Positions 38,051 to 46,664 of a stretch of 64,000 bases of DNA are shown here, one piece after another. A model generated the notes under the pieces. The model saw only the letters and a program-made list of their open reading frames with translations, was not told the origin of the DNA and ran no database searches. Position 1 is the first letter of the stretch, and every line of letters starts with the position of its first letter. Origin of the DNA: Lachnospiraceae bacterium (GTDB lineage: Bacteria > Bacillota > Clostridia > Lachnospirales > Lachnospiraceae); the NCBI GenBank assembly GCA_029067085.1, contig JAIEFE010000018.1, forward strand, positions 124,001 to 188,000, in the 5' to 3' direction. The translations under genes and the position numbers were made by a program.

Positions 38051-38782
38051 ATGACAGAATTTGAAAAAGTAGGATTAGAGATTTGTAAATTTATGCGTGG
38101 TAAGTATAAACTTGATGAGGTCGCAGGAATGTATTATGACATTCCTTGTTTAAAATTTCGTCAGGGCAAGAAAACGATTGTATCAATTAATCTGCTAGAG
38201 GATCATTATGAATTTCAAATAATTTTAGGCAAAGCAGAGCGAGAAAAATTTGAAGCTATAAAGCATGAATTTCCAATAGAAATACAGGAACTTTATGACA
38301 AGGAACGAACTCTACATGACGGAAAATGGCTTTTAATTCGTGTTGATAATTTACATGCTTTTGAGGCTGTTAAAAAGTTGATACTTATTAAGAAAAAGCC
38401 AAACCGAAAGCCGTTTTCAAAAGAAAATGCTGCGTTTGGCAAATGTGGACATAGATGCGATTTATGTGTGCATTATACTGGTATTAATGAAGAATTCAGA
38501 AATACTCTCATTCCGCATTTGAATGCTGTGTATGGTAATTCAGATTGGAGTATGCGCTGCACAGGTTGTGATACTTTGGGTTGTCATTGCTGTAGTAACG
38601 ACAATGAGTTGTGTGATCCGCTAAAATGTTTACACCAAAACCAATTGAGCATTTGTTTTAATTGTGAAAAATATCCTTGCGAGCAAGCAACTGTGGGATA
38701 TAGACAATTAGAGCATAAAAATATATCATCTGATGATGTAACATGGGCAATTTTGCCGTATGTCCCTCGTCAATATGAATAG
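38051..38782 (+). CDS. DUF3788/DUF3795 two-domain protein
   Basis: 243 residues: N-terminal DUF3788-like domain (about 1-115, ending DGKWLLIRVDNLHAFEAVKKLI), then a Cys-rich DUF3795-like domain (130-240) with CGHRCDLCVHY, CTGCDTLGCHCC and CFNCEKYPCEQA, probably a metal-binding module. Neither domain has a known function. First gene of the AT-rich accessory stretch; its ATG follows GGAGAG. Likely cotranscribed with the methyltransferase 27 bases on. Confidence 0.8.
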   Translation: MTEFEKVGLEICKFMRGKYKLDEVAGMYYDIPCLKFRQGKKTIVSINLLEDHYEFQIILGKAEREKFEAIKHEFPIEIQELYDKERTLHDGKWLLIRVDNLHAFEAVKKLILIKKKPNRKPFSKENAAFGKCGHRCDLCVHYTGINEEFRNTLIPHLNAVYGNSDWSMRCTGCDTLGCHCCSNDNELCDPLKCLHQNQLSICFNCEKYPCEQATVGYRQLEHKNISSDDVTWAILPYVPRQYE

Positions 38783-38809
38783 CAAGTCAAGGAAGAGAGG
38801 AGACCCTCT

Positions 38810-39391
38810 ATGATATATCAAATAATTGCTGTTTTGATCATGCTCATCTTTTATGGAGCATATTTTATCAAACTTTTTCATCAGCGCAAACAGGGGATAC
38901 AAACGAATCTGCTTGGAAAGGGAAAGACAGGATTTGTAAAGTTTATTGAGATCACTTTGAAAATCGTAACATATCTTGTTCCTGTTGTTGAAGTGATCAG
39001 TATTTTTGAAAATAGTTATCTTGACTTCATATGGATGCGTGTGACAGGTATGGTTTTAGGCGTATTGGGGGTTGGCGTGTTTATTGTATCCGTCATTACA
39101 ATGCGGGATAGCTGGCGCGCCGGTGTACCGAAAGATGAAAAAACGGAATTGGTTACATCAGGGATTTATGCCTATAGCCGCAATCCTGCATTTCTGGGAT
39201 TTGATCTCATATATTTCGGTGAACTTTTGCTGTTCTTTAACCGGTATCTATTCGTGATCACTTTATTGGCAGTAATTATGTTACACCTCCAGATCGTCAA
39301 TGTGGAAGAAGACTTTTTGATCGCGGCTTTTGGCGATGCGTATTTGGAATACAGAAAGAAAGTAAGCAGATATATCGGAAGGAAAAAGTGA
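38810..39391 (+). CDS. ICMT/PEMT-type membrane methyltransferase
   Basis: 193 residues with about five membrane segments. The C-terminal block GIYAYSRNPAFLGFDLIYFGEL and NVEEDFLIAAFGDAYLEYRKKVSRY is the isoprenylcysteine carboxyl methyltransferase-like signature (SAM-binding region plus catalytic Glu-Glu). Substrate unknown. GGAAGG near its end serves the next gene, whose ATG overlaps this stop by one base. Confidence 0.85.
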   Translation: MIYQIIAVLIMLIFYGAYFIKLFHQRKQGIQTNLLGKGKTGFVKFIEITLKIVTYLVPVVEVISIFENSYLDFIWMRVTGMVLGVLGVGVFIVSVITMRDSWRAGVPKDEKTELVTSGIYAYSRNPAFLGFDLIYFGELLLFFNRYLFVITLLAVIMLHLQIVNVEEDFLIAAFGDAYLEYRKKVSRYIGRKK

Positions 39392-39837
39392 TGATCATCA
39401 GAAAAGCCCAAAGCAAAGATGCAGACGCTTTAAAAACATTATACTTTGAATATTTGACGCATTTCCCGCCAAAAGAAGAGCAGGATATGCAGTTGTGGAA
39501 ACAGCTTCTTGATAAATTTGAAAAAGATGAAAATATGCACTTGTTAGTCGCAGAAGAAGGCAGGAAAGTCGTTTCATCTGTACAAATGGCTATCATTGAA
39601 AGCTTAACACACAATGTCAGACCGTTTGCCGTGGTTGAAAATGTTGTAACACATATAGATTACAGAAACAGAGGGTATGCATCAGCATTGTTGAAACAAG
39701 CGTCAGAAATTGCAAAGGCACGCAACTGTTATAAGATCTTTCTTGAAACAGGTTCAAATAAGGAAAGTACATTGAATTTTTATAGAAATAACGGGTTCGC
39801 TATAGATGAAAAACACTCTTGTCTGAAAAGATTATAA
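39391..39837 (+). CDS. GNAT acetyltransferase
   Basis: 148 residues. GNAT fold with the acetyl-CoA loop in VVTHIDYRNRGYASALLKQASEIAK and the C-terminal NFYRNNGFAIDEKHSCL. Acceptor unknown. The start overlaps the methyltransferase stop (TGATG), so the genes are coupled. Confidence 0.9.
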   Translation: MIIRKAQSKDADALKTLYFEYLTHFPPKEEQDMQLWKQLLDKFEKDENMHLLVAEEGRKVVSSVQMAIIESLTHNVRPFAVVENVVTHIDYRNRGYASALLKQASEIAKARNCYKIFLETGSNKESTLNFYRNNGFAIDEKHSCLKRL

Positions 39838-39890
39838 ATACAAATGAAAGAAATGAAGAACTGGCAGGTTGAGAGAAAGGCTTGGTTACT

Positions 39891-40523
39891 ATGGCACAAC
39901 CGATGATGCATTTACTAATTGCAGATAAAATATATACCGAAAAATCCGGTTCAATACATTCGTATGGTGATTTTTTACTAGGGAGTATTGCTCCGGATGC
40001 AGTTCATGTAAAAGAGAATTACACAAGGGAACAAAAGGATATATCACACTATAGATTTAACAGCGAAAGTCCTATCAGCTACTTTGATCCGTTTTTTAAT
40101 GAATATCATAAATCTGAAAACAAGGATTTTGTAGTTGGTTATCTTGTTCATCTGCTGTCTGATATGATATGGTATCATTCTGTCAGGAAACCGTTTAAAG
40201 AGGAATTTCGAAAAGCGCCGTCACAGAGTATGTCGATGAACGAAGCTTATTATGCGGACTGCGAACAAATAGAACAAGTGATGTATTGGGAAAAGAATGC
40301 CTCCCACATCATGGAAGCTATAAATAAAGGCAGCGCATACTCATTAGAAGGCTTGATCGATGCGGAGGATGTTATCGCCTGGAGAGAAAAACTGAATTTT
40401 GATTACGATCACAAGAAGAACATCCTGCTTCATACCAAATATATAGCAGAGCAGCATATTCGTGATTACATAGCAAATTGTGCCGAAGAATGTATTGCGT
40501 ATTTAAGATATTTACCATCATAA
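39891..40523 (+). CDS. Zinc-dependent phospholipase C-like protein
   Basis: 210 residues, PF00882-like helical fold. Metal-ligand-bearing segments: MHLLIADKI, YGDFLLGSIAPDAVH, DISHYRF, and VGYLVHLLSDMIWYHSV. No signal peptide. The family includes Zn-dependent phospholipases but most cytoplasmic members have no proven activity. ATG at 39891 chosen over a TTG at 39882. Confidence 0.75.
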   Translation: MAQPMMHLLIADKIYTEKSGSIHSYGDFLLGSIAPDAVHVKENYTREQKDISHYRFNSESPISYFDPFFNEYHKSENKDFVVGYLVHLLSDMIWYHSVRKPFKEEFRKAPSQSMSMNEAYYADCEQIEQVMYWEKNASHIMEAINKGSAYSLEGLIDAEDVIAWREKLNFDYDHKKNILLHTKYIAEQHIRDYIANCAEECIAYLRYLPS

Positions 40524-40568
40524 ATCAATAAGTTTTTGGTACAAAGCTGAGAAAGAATGGAGATTACC

Positions 40569-41258
40569 ATGAATCAAGTTAAGAAGTTACTGTTCAAAAT
40601 TGCAAAAGGACCCTTTATGGGTAAAATTGTAGGAAAAGCATTTCAGCACTGTAGTTGGGCTATCCCTGTGAAGAAAGTATATAACAGCAAGGAAATCATT
40701 GCGTTCTATCATCCTCAGCCCTCATATGAAAAGCATATGATTCTTTCGCCAAAAAGAGCAGTTAAGAATTTACAGCAGATGGAGTCAGACAGCTTTAGTA
40801 AGTATTTTGTGAAGATTTGGGAGACTGCAAAGGAGATATGTCTGATGCATCCCGAGTATAATGATTCATTTGTGATTGTCGCTAATGGAGGAAAAAGACA
40901 AGAGGTTCAACAGGTACATTTTCATATGTTTACGAATCATGACATTGTGAATGAATACGTTGCACAAGAACGAGCTGAAAACGCCTTTTATACTGATAAG
41001 GATATTTGTGTTCTGGAGCATCCCAACCCTAATTGGGAGGTTCATTTCGTGATCAAGCCTGTTTCATCATCACAAACGGCAGGAGACGAAGAATATAAAG
41101 ATACGTATTTCAGAAGCATTTTGCATAGTATAGATTTATTGAATGCTGAATTCAATATAGTACAGAGAGGCTATTCTCTTGTATATCAGAGCAATAAGCA
41201 GAAAAGCGATAAAGAATATCCAACTTTTCATATTGTGTCGGGTAAGAAACTAAAATGA
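40569..41258 (+). CDS. HIT-like (histidine triad) protein
   Basis: 229 residues, larger than a usual HIT protein. The motif reads QQVHFHMFT: the nucleophilic and third His are kept, the first is Gln. A second degenerate copy, WEVHFVIKP, lies 60 residues on, suggesting a duplicated HIT fold as in GalT-like or Ap4A phosphorylases. GGAG eight bases upstream fixes the start at 40569. Activity on a nucleotide is plausible; substrate unknown. Confidence 0.7.
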   Translation: MNQVKKLLFKIAKGPFMGKIVGKAFQHCSWAIPVKKVYNSKEIIAFYHPQPSYEKHMILSPKRAVKNLQQMESDSFSKYFVKIWETAKEICLMHPEYNDSFVIVANGGKRQEVQQVHFHMFTNHDIVNEYVAQERAENAFYTDKDICVLEHPNPNWEVHFVIKPVSSSQTAGDEEYKDTYFRSILHSIDLLNAEFNIVQRGYSLVYQSNKQKSDKEYPTFHIVSGKKLK

Positions 41259-41330
41259 GAGAGCAGTTTCACAGAGCAAAAGATATGTACAAACAGGCGC
41301 GCGCCTTTCAGCGATAGTAAAATAAACATC

Positions 41331-41370
41331 AAAACTGCCGTGTTACCGAAATGGTGACAGTTTTTTTCAT
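41331..41370 (+). terminator. Probable terminator after the HIT-like gene
   Basis: Outer ACTG/CAGT and inner TTACC/GGTGA stems around a GAAAT loop, followed by seven T residues. The stem is interrupted. Confidence 0.45.
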
Positions 41371-41449
41371 CTGTTTCTTTATAAAAGCCACAGACCATAC
41401 TATAATAAGCTTACCATACAGGGCAAAATATGAAAGGCGTGTTAAATAT

Positions 41450-42304
41450 ATGGTAAAGTTTGGAGAAAAATTAAAACAGTTGAGGGAAAAAAGCGGAATG
41501 ACACAAGCAGCACTCGCACAACATCTTTATGTGACGAGACAGGCAGTTTCTCGCTGGGAGTGTGGAGCACGGTATCCTGATCTGTTGACAACAAAGAAGA
41601 TAGCAGAGATTCTTAAAGTTTCTATTGATGAGCTGGTATCAGGAGAAGAACTTCAAATGAATATCGAAAAAGAGCCTGTACTTGCAAAACCAATGTCCAA
41701 TATGATCCAGACAATGCTTTATTCCATTGCGGTGGCAGCGTATCTGCTTATGAGTATACTTGCGATTAAAAGCCTGTTCCCTGACAAATTATTATCGGGA
41801 ACACCCGCTGGAAAAATTACATTAATTAATATTGCCGCTGTTTCAAGAACACTCTTGTGCTTCCTTGCGGTGGCAACAGGATTGTTTTTCTCTGTAAAGA
41901 ATAAGTTAGCACCAAAGAAAACAGGACTTATTATGAGCGCATATTACGGGATTGCCGCGGCTGAATTTGTTTTGACGGCTGTTGATATGCAGATAAAGAA
42001 AAACGGATATATGTCATGGCCAGGATGGATTGACGGCTTTCTAATACCTTTTGTAAGTTTTGTCTGCATTATCTTATATTTTCATAATGGAAAATACAAG
42101 ATATCGTCCATTGTTATTTACGGGATTGCCGCATTATCCGTTTTGGAAATTCTATATGCAATAAAAAGTAGTATCAATTCTCTGACAGAGCTATCTTTTG
42201 TAGTACGCACAATCAGCTATCTGGGAAGATTCAGCCTAGTTGTTTTATTGATTTATCAAACCTATGTATTTGCAAAAAAAATAGAGATTGGCATCAGCAA
42301 ATAG
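41450..42304 (+). CDS. XRE-family regulator with membrane domain
   Basis: 284 residues: N-terminal helix-turn-helix (MTQAALAQHLYVTRQAVSRWECGARYPDLLTTKKIAEILKVSIDELV), then about six hydrophobic segments (from about residue 85) with no known sensor motif. Membrane-tethered XRE regulators often answer envelope or lipid signals. Start at 41450 gives the normal helix-turn-helix N-terminus; the frame is open upstream. Converges with the toxin gene. Confidence 0.85.
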   Translation: MVKFGEKLKQLREKSGMTQAALAQHLYVTRQAVSRWECGARYPDLLTTKKIAEILKVSIDELVSGEELQMNIEKEPVLAKPMSNMIQTMLYSIAVAAYLLMSILAIKSLFPDKLLSGTPAGKITLINIAAVSRTLLCFLAVATGLFFSVKNKLAPKKTGLIMSAYYGIAAAEFVLTAVDMQIKKNGYMSWPGWIDGFLIPFVSFVCIILYFHNGKYKISSIVIYGIAALSVLEILYAIKSSINSLTELSFVVRTISYLGRFSLVVLLIYQTYVFAKKIEIGISK

Positions 42305-42332
42305 CCTATGATATCAACGGAAAGGGGACTAT

Positions 42333-42647
42333 TCATCCTATTGTATTCTCATAATCCTGTAATTCGTGATACATACCTTCAACAATTACTCTATCCTTCT
42401 TTACTCTGTACACGAATAAATATCTGTGTCGTTGAAAATGAATCTTATGAAATCCCTGCTTTCTCAAACGTTCACTTTTACAATATGCAAAACTCTCCGC
42501 CTGCATTTCCAAGCTGCTTATTGTTGCATCAAAATCCTGAATCAAACTGTCCGTTGCCTGTGGATTTGATAATGTATGGTAAATATAATCTAAAAACTTG
42601 TCATACTGCTCACAGGCCAAATCGGATACAAACACATTATATCGCAT
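42333..42647 (-). CDS. RelE/ParE-family toxin
   Basis: 104 residues with the RelE/ParE fold: N-terminal helices, then FHKIHFQRHRYLFVYRVKKDRVIVEGMYHELQDYEN. RelE-type members cleave mRNA at the ribosome; ParE-type poison gyrase. Which applies is not decidable here. It overlaps the antitoxin gene by 11 bases, the usual order of antitoxin first. Confidence 0.88.
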   Translation of the reverse strand: MRYNVFVSDLACEQYDKFLDYIYHTLSNPQATDSLIQDFDATISSLEMQAESFAYCKSERLRKQGFHKIHFQRHRYLFVYRVKKDRVIVEGMYHELQDYENTIG

Positions 42648-42876
42648 ATTTTTCTCTCATCCTCTTTGACACCACATCTGCTGGTGTTGTTGCACCCATA
42701 TCACTTTTTTTCATGGATTCCGTAAGTTGCTCAACAAACTCTTCTTCGCTAAGCGATCTAAACGGCATAGTTTCATCATCTCTAAAGATAATATATTGGA
42801 TATAGTTCTGAATCTCTTTTAGCTTTTCTTCGGGCATTGCTTCCAGTAATGAAATTGTATATTCCAATGTGCTCAT
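42637..42876 (-). CDS. Antitoxin of the RelE/ParE-type pair
   Basis: 79 residues. An N-terminal helix (TLEYTISLLEAMPEEKLKEIQNYIQYI) and an acidic C-terminal tail (EEEFVEQLTESMKKSDMG) that would wrap the toxin. No classical RelB ribbon-helix-helix is evident. First gene of the pair. Confidence 0.8.
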   Translation of the reverse strand: MSTLEYTISLLEAMPEEKLKEIQNYIQYIIFRDDETMPFRSLSEEEFVEQLTESMKKSDMGATTPADVVSKRMREKYAI

Positions 42877-42973
42877 CTATGCTTCTCTCCTTTTTAACGG
42901 CTGTCATTTTATTTGACATTCATATTGTAACACACAACCCAAAACTTATCTATCTATAATATAAAAGCTAATT

Positions 42974-43207
42974 TTATAAATCAGCGAAACAGTACTGTTT
43001 CGCCTGCGCCGTAAACATATTATAGTAATGCCCTTTCCTGCGCATCAGTTCCTCGTGGTTCCCTTCCTCTATCTTTCGTCCTCTTGATAATACAATGATC
43101 CTATCCGCCTTCTTCGTCGTAGTCAGCCTATGCGCAATGATCAGAATTCCTTTAGCACAAAGATATCCTGTCATTTCAGAAACAGATATGTCCAGTATGT
43201 TCTGCAT
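42974..43207 (-). pseudogene. Relic of an ABC exporter ATPase (C-terminal end only)
   Basis: Only the last part of an ABC ATPase remains: H-loop LIIAHRLTTTKKADRIIVLSRGRKIEEGNHEELM and the tail GHYYNMFTAQAKQY. Walker A, signature and Walker B are missing, and the 20 residues before the H-loop do not look like an ATPase. No upstream fragment is readable. It is not a piece of the intact exporter at 43357-45033, which lies on the other strand and has a different C-terminus. Confidence 0.85.
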
Positions 43208-43356
43208 AGCTCTTTGATAAGGTGTTGGTAATGAAATTGAAACTAAACAAAAAATTTTCCCTGTTTTTGCCTATCAACGGTTGTTTCCTTAAAATCTGGT
43301 AGAGCATAGCGGGTTGGTGTGCTACAATTGAAATGATAAACGTAAGGAGAAGGACA

Positions 43357-45033
43357 ATGATAAAAAGAATTTATAAAAAGAACAAATACAAATTTTTACT
43401 TAGTCTGATTCCGGTGATTATTGCTGGTATCATGGCTCCCCTACGTTCCTATATTATGCAGCTTTTGATTGATTCTTCAGATTATAGAGAGTTGTTGGAA
43501 AAATGCCTTATCGCCGTTGTTTTTAGCATAGGAGTATTTATCTTTGAGTGGGCAAGCAAGAAAAGTCAAGCAATTGTAGTGCGGGATATTGAGAAGGATA
43601 TGCGCAATCAATTGATGCATAAGCTGTTTTATATTTCTGCTAATCAATTTGAAAAAAAGGGGGTGGCTTATTATCTTTCAAAATTTACTACAGATATAAA
43701 AATCATATTAGATAGCGAAGTCAACAATGTATATGGCATGATTATGCAATTTGTCTTTTTGGTTGTTGCTGTCATCTACTTACTTTTGGTAGAACCGTTT
43801 ATTTTATTGATTGTAGCCGCAGTCAGCATTGTACAGTTTGGGGTTCCGAACATATTGAAAAAGAAAATCGGTTCCTCAACAAAAGAGTATACAGAAGCCC
43901 TTGAGGTTTATCTGGACGGGATAAAAAACGATTTAGGAGGTCATAAGGTCATAAGAACCTTCGATGCAGTGAAGCAGATTTTAGGAAAGCAGGAAAAGCT
44001 GAGCGATTTCCTATGCAGAAAAAATGAATATGCATCTCAAACTTTATATTGGGCACAAGCGTTAGCCTCTTTTGTAAACAATGGAGCTTTTCTGATTGTT
44101 CTGGTGAGCTGCATGTTCTTTGTTATGGCAGGAAGAATCACGGTTGGCGAGGTAATAGCAATTACTAATATGATGAATTTCGTTTTAACACCATGTAAGA
44201 CGATTGCCAATGGAATGATTCAGTTAAAGGCAACGGAAAAGGTAAAAGTTGAATTGGAAACTTTGTTGGAACAGGAAAGTGAAAACGATAATAAAGATAA
44301 TATTGATGACAATATACGGGAAATCTATCTGGATAATGTAAATCAAAAAATCGGCGAAAGCTTTTCGCTGGACAATCTGACATTGACCTTTGAGAAAGGC
44401 AAAAAGTATGCTATTGTTGGTAAAAGCGGAAGCGGAAAATCAAGTATTATCAAATTACTTACAGAGTATGGAGCGGATTATACAGGTTGCGTTCTGATCA
44501 ATGGACAGGAGCTGTCAGGACTTAACAAGGAAAGTATCATGCATATCAGTCCAGTTTGCTATCAACAAACCTACATATTCAACGACACGATTTTCAATAA
44601 TGTAGCCTTATATCAGAATTATTCAAAAGACGAGGTCATTGAAGCACTACGGAAAGCAGGCATCTATGATACCATTCAGAGGCTTCCAGAGGGAATAGAT
44701 GAAAAAATTCAGGAGAACGGGAAAAATTTTTCAGGTGGTGAATTGCAGAGAATTGCTTTGGCAAGGCTATTTTTAAGAAATAAGACAATGACCTTTCTTG
44801 ATGAAATTACATCGGGGCTAGACAATGCTACTGCTTTTGAAATTGAAAAAAGACTATTGGATGAAGATATGACTATTATAAATATCACACATAGATATAA
44901 TAACGCACTTATGCAAAAATACGATGAAATCATTGTGATGGATGCCGGTAAAATAGTAGAACGAGGAAAATTTGATGAATTAATGGAAAAAAAGGGGGAT
45001 TTTTTCAATTTATGCAAAATCCTTAGCGAATGA
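43357..45033 (+). CDS. ABC exporter, fused permease and ATPase
   Basis: 558 residues: membrane domain with six helices (about 1-310) and a nucleotide-binding domain with Walker A VGKSGSGKSS, signature FSGGELQR, Walker B TMTFLDE and H-loop NITHRYN. It would work as a homodimer or with a partner; substrate (lipid, peptide, drug) unknown. AGGAG before the ATG at 43357. A TGCTACAAT extended -10 lies at 43320-43328. Confidence 0.92.
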   Translation: MIKRIYKKNKYKFLLSLIPVIIAGIMAPLRSYIMQLLIDSSDYRELLEKCLIAVVFSIGVFIFEWASKKSQAIVVRDIEKDMRNQLMHKLFYISANQFEKKGVAYYLSKFTTDIKIILDSEVNNVYGMIMQFVFLVVAVIYLLLVEPFILLIVAAVSIVQFGVPNILKKKIGSSTKEYTEALEVYLDGIKNDLGGHKVIRTFDAVKQILGKQEKLSDFLCRKNEYASQTLYWAQALASFVNNGAFLIVLVSCMFFVMAGRITVGEVIAITNMMNFVLTPCKTIANGMIQLKATEKVKVELETLLEQESENDNKDNIDDNIREIYLDNVNQKIGESFSLDNLTLTFEKGKKYAIVGKSGSGKSSIIKLLTEYGADYTGCVLINGQELSGLNKESIMHISPVCYQQTYIFNDTIFNNVALYQNYSKDEVIEALRKAGIYDTIQRLPEGIDEKIQENGKNFSGGELQRIALARLFLRNKTMTFLDEITSGLDNATAFEIEKRLLDEDMTIINITHRYNNALMQKYDEIIVMDAGKIVERGKFDELMEKKGDFFNLCKILSE

Positions 45034-45052
45034 GAAAGATAGCACAAATCTA

Positions 45053-45889
45053 CTAAAATAGATTTGCTAAAAAACTATCAGGAACCATCATATTTTCTCC
45101 TCCCATGCCCAATTCAATTCCGTCATCAAAATTACCATGAAAGTCGCTTCCTCCGGTAAAAGCCAGATTATATTTTATAGCGATATCCTGAAGTTTTCTG
45201 GAATATATTAAATTCTGGGACGGATGTATTACTTCAATTGCTTCTAAACCGTAATCCATAAGATTTTTTATTAATATCTCTGTTTCTTCATCATTCAATC
45301 CGTATTCTGCCGGGTGTGCCAAAGATACGATTCCACCGGCATCATGTACTTTTTGAGTCACAACTGAGAATGGAGGATAACTACATTCAACATAGGCACT
45401 GCCTCCTTTATGAAGATATTTTGACAACGCCTCCCATTCTGTTGATGCATATCCCTTTTTTACCAATGTTCTCGCAAAATTCATTCGAGTTAGGATACAT
45501 TCTTCAAATGGTTTTTCTACATCATCATATTCAATCCAGATTCCAATGTTTTGAAGTGCTTTGATAATTGCATCATTATGTTCATCTCTCAGCGTTTTTA
45601 GTGTCTCCATATATTCATTTATTTTTTCCGGAACAAAATGATATCCCAGAACATGAATATTAATTAATCTATTACGAACATAGCAACAGGAATTTATTTC
45701 AACACCATTAATAAACCTGATTCCAAGTTTTTCAGATTGTTTTTCTGCCCTTTCCAACCCCTTTATCGTATCATGATCAGTCAAAGAAACGGCTGACAAC
45801 TCTTTTTCTTTTGCATAGCACAATAATTCCTCCGGTGTATAAGTTCCATCTGAGTATATAGAGTGAAAATGCAGATCAATATATGCCAT
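45053..45889 (-). CDS. PHP-domain metal-dependent phosphoesterase
   Basis: 278 residues. PHP ligand motifs: DLHFHSIYSDG, LTDHDT, INGVEINS, LAHPAEYG and GGSDFHG, all present. Resembles the TrpH/YciV type nucleoside-3',5'-bisphosphate or RNA 5'-end phosphatases. GGGAG eight bases before the ATG at 45889 sets the start; the frame continues upstream to a GTG at 45961 without a ribosome site. Confidence 0.88.
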   Translation of the reverse strand: MAYIDLHFHSIYSDGTYTPEELLCYAKEKELSAVSLTDHDTIKGLERAEKQSEKLGIRFINGVEINSCCYVRNRLINIHVLGYHFVPEKINEYMETLKTLRDEHNDAIIKALQNIGIWIEYDDVEKPFEECILTRMNFARTLVKKGYASTEWEALSKYLHKGGSAYVECSYPPFSVVTQKVHDAGGIVSLAHPAEYGLNDEETEILIKNLMDYGLEAIEVIHPSQNLIYSRKLQDIAIKYNLAFTGGSDFHGNFDDGIELGMGGENMMVPDSFLANLF

Positions 45890-46022
45890 TTGATTTCTCC
45901 CAGCTATATGTACCACAAAGAATAAATTGTTTAGCGACTTTATTCTATCACGAATGCACACACAACGCTATTAAATCTTACCTGATCATCTTTTTCCTTA
46001 TTTGTTCAATAAGCTCTACCTC

Positions 46023-46051
46023 TTGACTTTTTGAACAATGTTCAGTATTAT
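46023..46051 (+). promoter_or_regulatory. Promoter of the TetR-flavoprotein operon
   Basis: TTGACT (46023-46028), 17-base spacer, TATTAT (46046-46051). The operator palindrome at 46032-46044 fills the spacer. Confidence 0.75.
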
Positions 46052-46070
46052 AATATTTGAACGCCGTTCA
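46032..46070 (+). promoter_or_regulatory. Two TetR-type operators TGAAC-N3-GTTCA
   Basis: Perfect palindromes TGAACAATGTTCA (46032-46044) and TGAACGCCGTTCA (46058-46070), with identical five-base arms and centres 26 bases apart. The first overlaps the spacer, the second the start site, an arrangement for autorepression by the TetR protein at 46087. Confidence 0.8.
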
Positions 46071-46086
46071 GTCAGGAGGTACGAAT

Positions 46087-46659
46087 ATGGATAATAAGGA
46101 AGCTATTATACAGGCTACGATCGAACTGATCAATGAAAAAGGCGACCGTCTGAACGAAATCACCGTTCGAGAAATATGCAAAAGGTCGGGCGTCGGATTA
46201 GGTCTTGTGAATTATCACTTTGGGAATAAAGAAAAGCTGATTGAAGTGTGCGTGGAACGTATCATAAACGGCATAGTGGAACAGTTCCAGAATATACAGG
46301 AGGAAATAGAACGATTTACGCCATTTGAAAAACTGGAATATCTGGGAAATATGACACTGAATTATCTTTTTGAACATGAGGCAGTTTCGAAAGTGTCTAT
46401 TCTTACCGATATGCAGGCGCCGAAAGAATCGGACAATACCAACAGAACCTATGCAGCATATCTTCCGCTTGTTTCTGCCTGCCGTCCGGACTGGAGCGAA
46501 GAGACTGTACAACGAAAAACCTTTTGCCTGATCACAGTAATGCAGCAGCTGTTTTTGAGGCACAAAGCAGTATCAAGTGTATTAGGTGTTAATCTAAATT
46601 CCGAGCATGACCGCAGGAAGCTTCACGCACAGATTTTGCACGATATATTGGGGGTATAA
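46087..46659 (+). CDS. TetR-family regulator
   Basis: 190 residues. N-terminal helix-turn-helix TVREICKRSGVGLGLVNYHFGNKEKLIEV; C-terminal helical ligand domain with no named subfamily. GGAGG seven bases before ATG 46087. It heads an operon with the flavoprotein five bases downstream and has two operator palindromes in its promoter. Confidence 0.93.
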   Translation: MDNKEAIIQATIELINEKGDRLNEITVREICKRSGVGLGLVNYHFGNKEKLIEVCVERIINGIVEQFQNIQEEIERFTPFEKLEYLGNMTLNYLFEHEAVSKVSILTDMQAPKESDNTNRTYAAYLPLVSACRPDWSEETVQRKTFCLITVMQQLFLRHKAVSSVLGVNLNSEHDRRKLHAQILHDILGV

Positions 46660-46664
46660 CAAGA

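Noticed and set aside
45944..45961. The peptide MCIRDR at the start of the upward-extended PHP frame resembles the translated Nextera mosaic-end adapter
   Set aside because: The codons are GTG TGC ATT CGT GAT AGA, not the adapter sequence, and the true start is the ATG at 45889.
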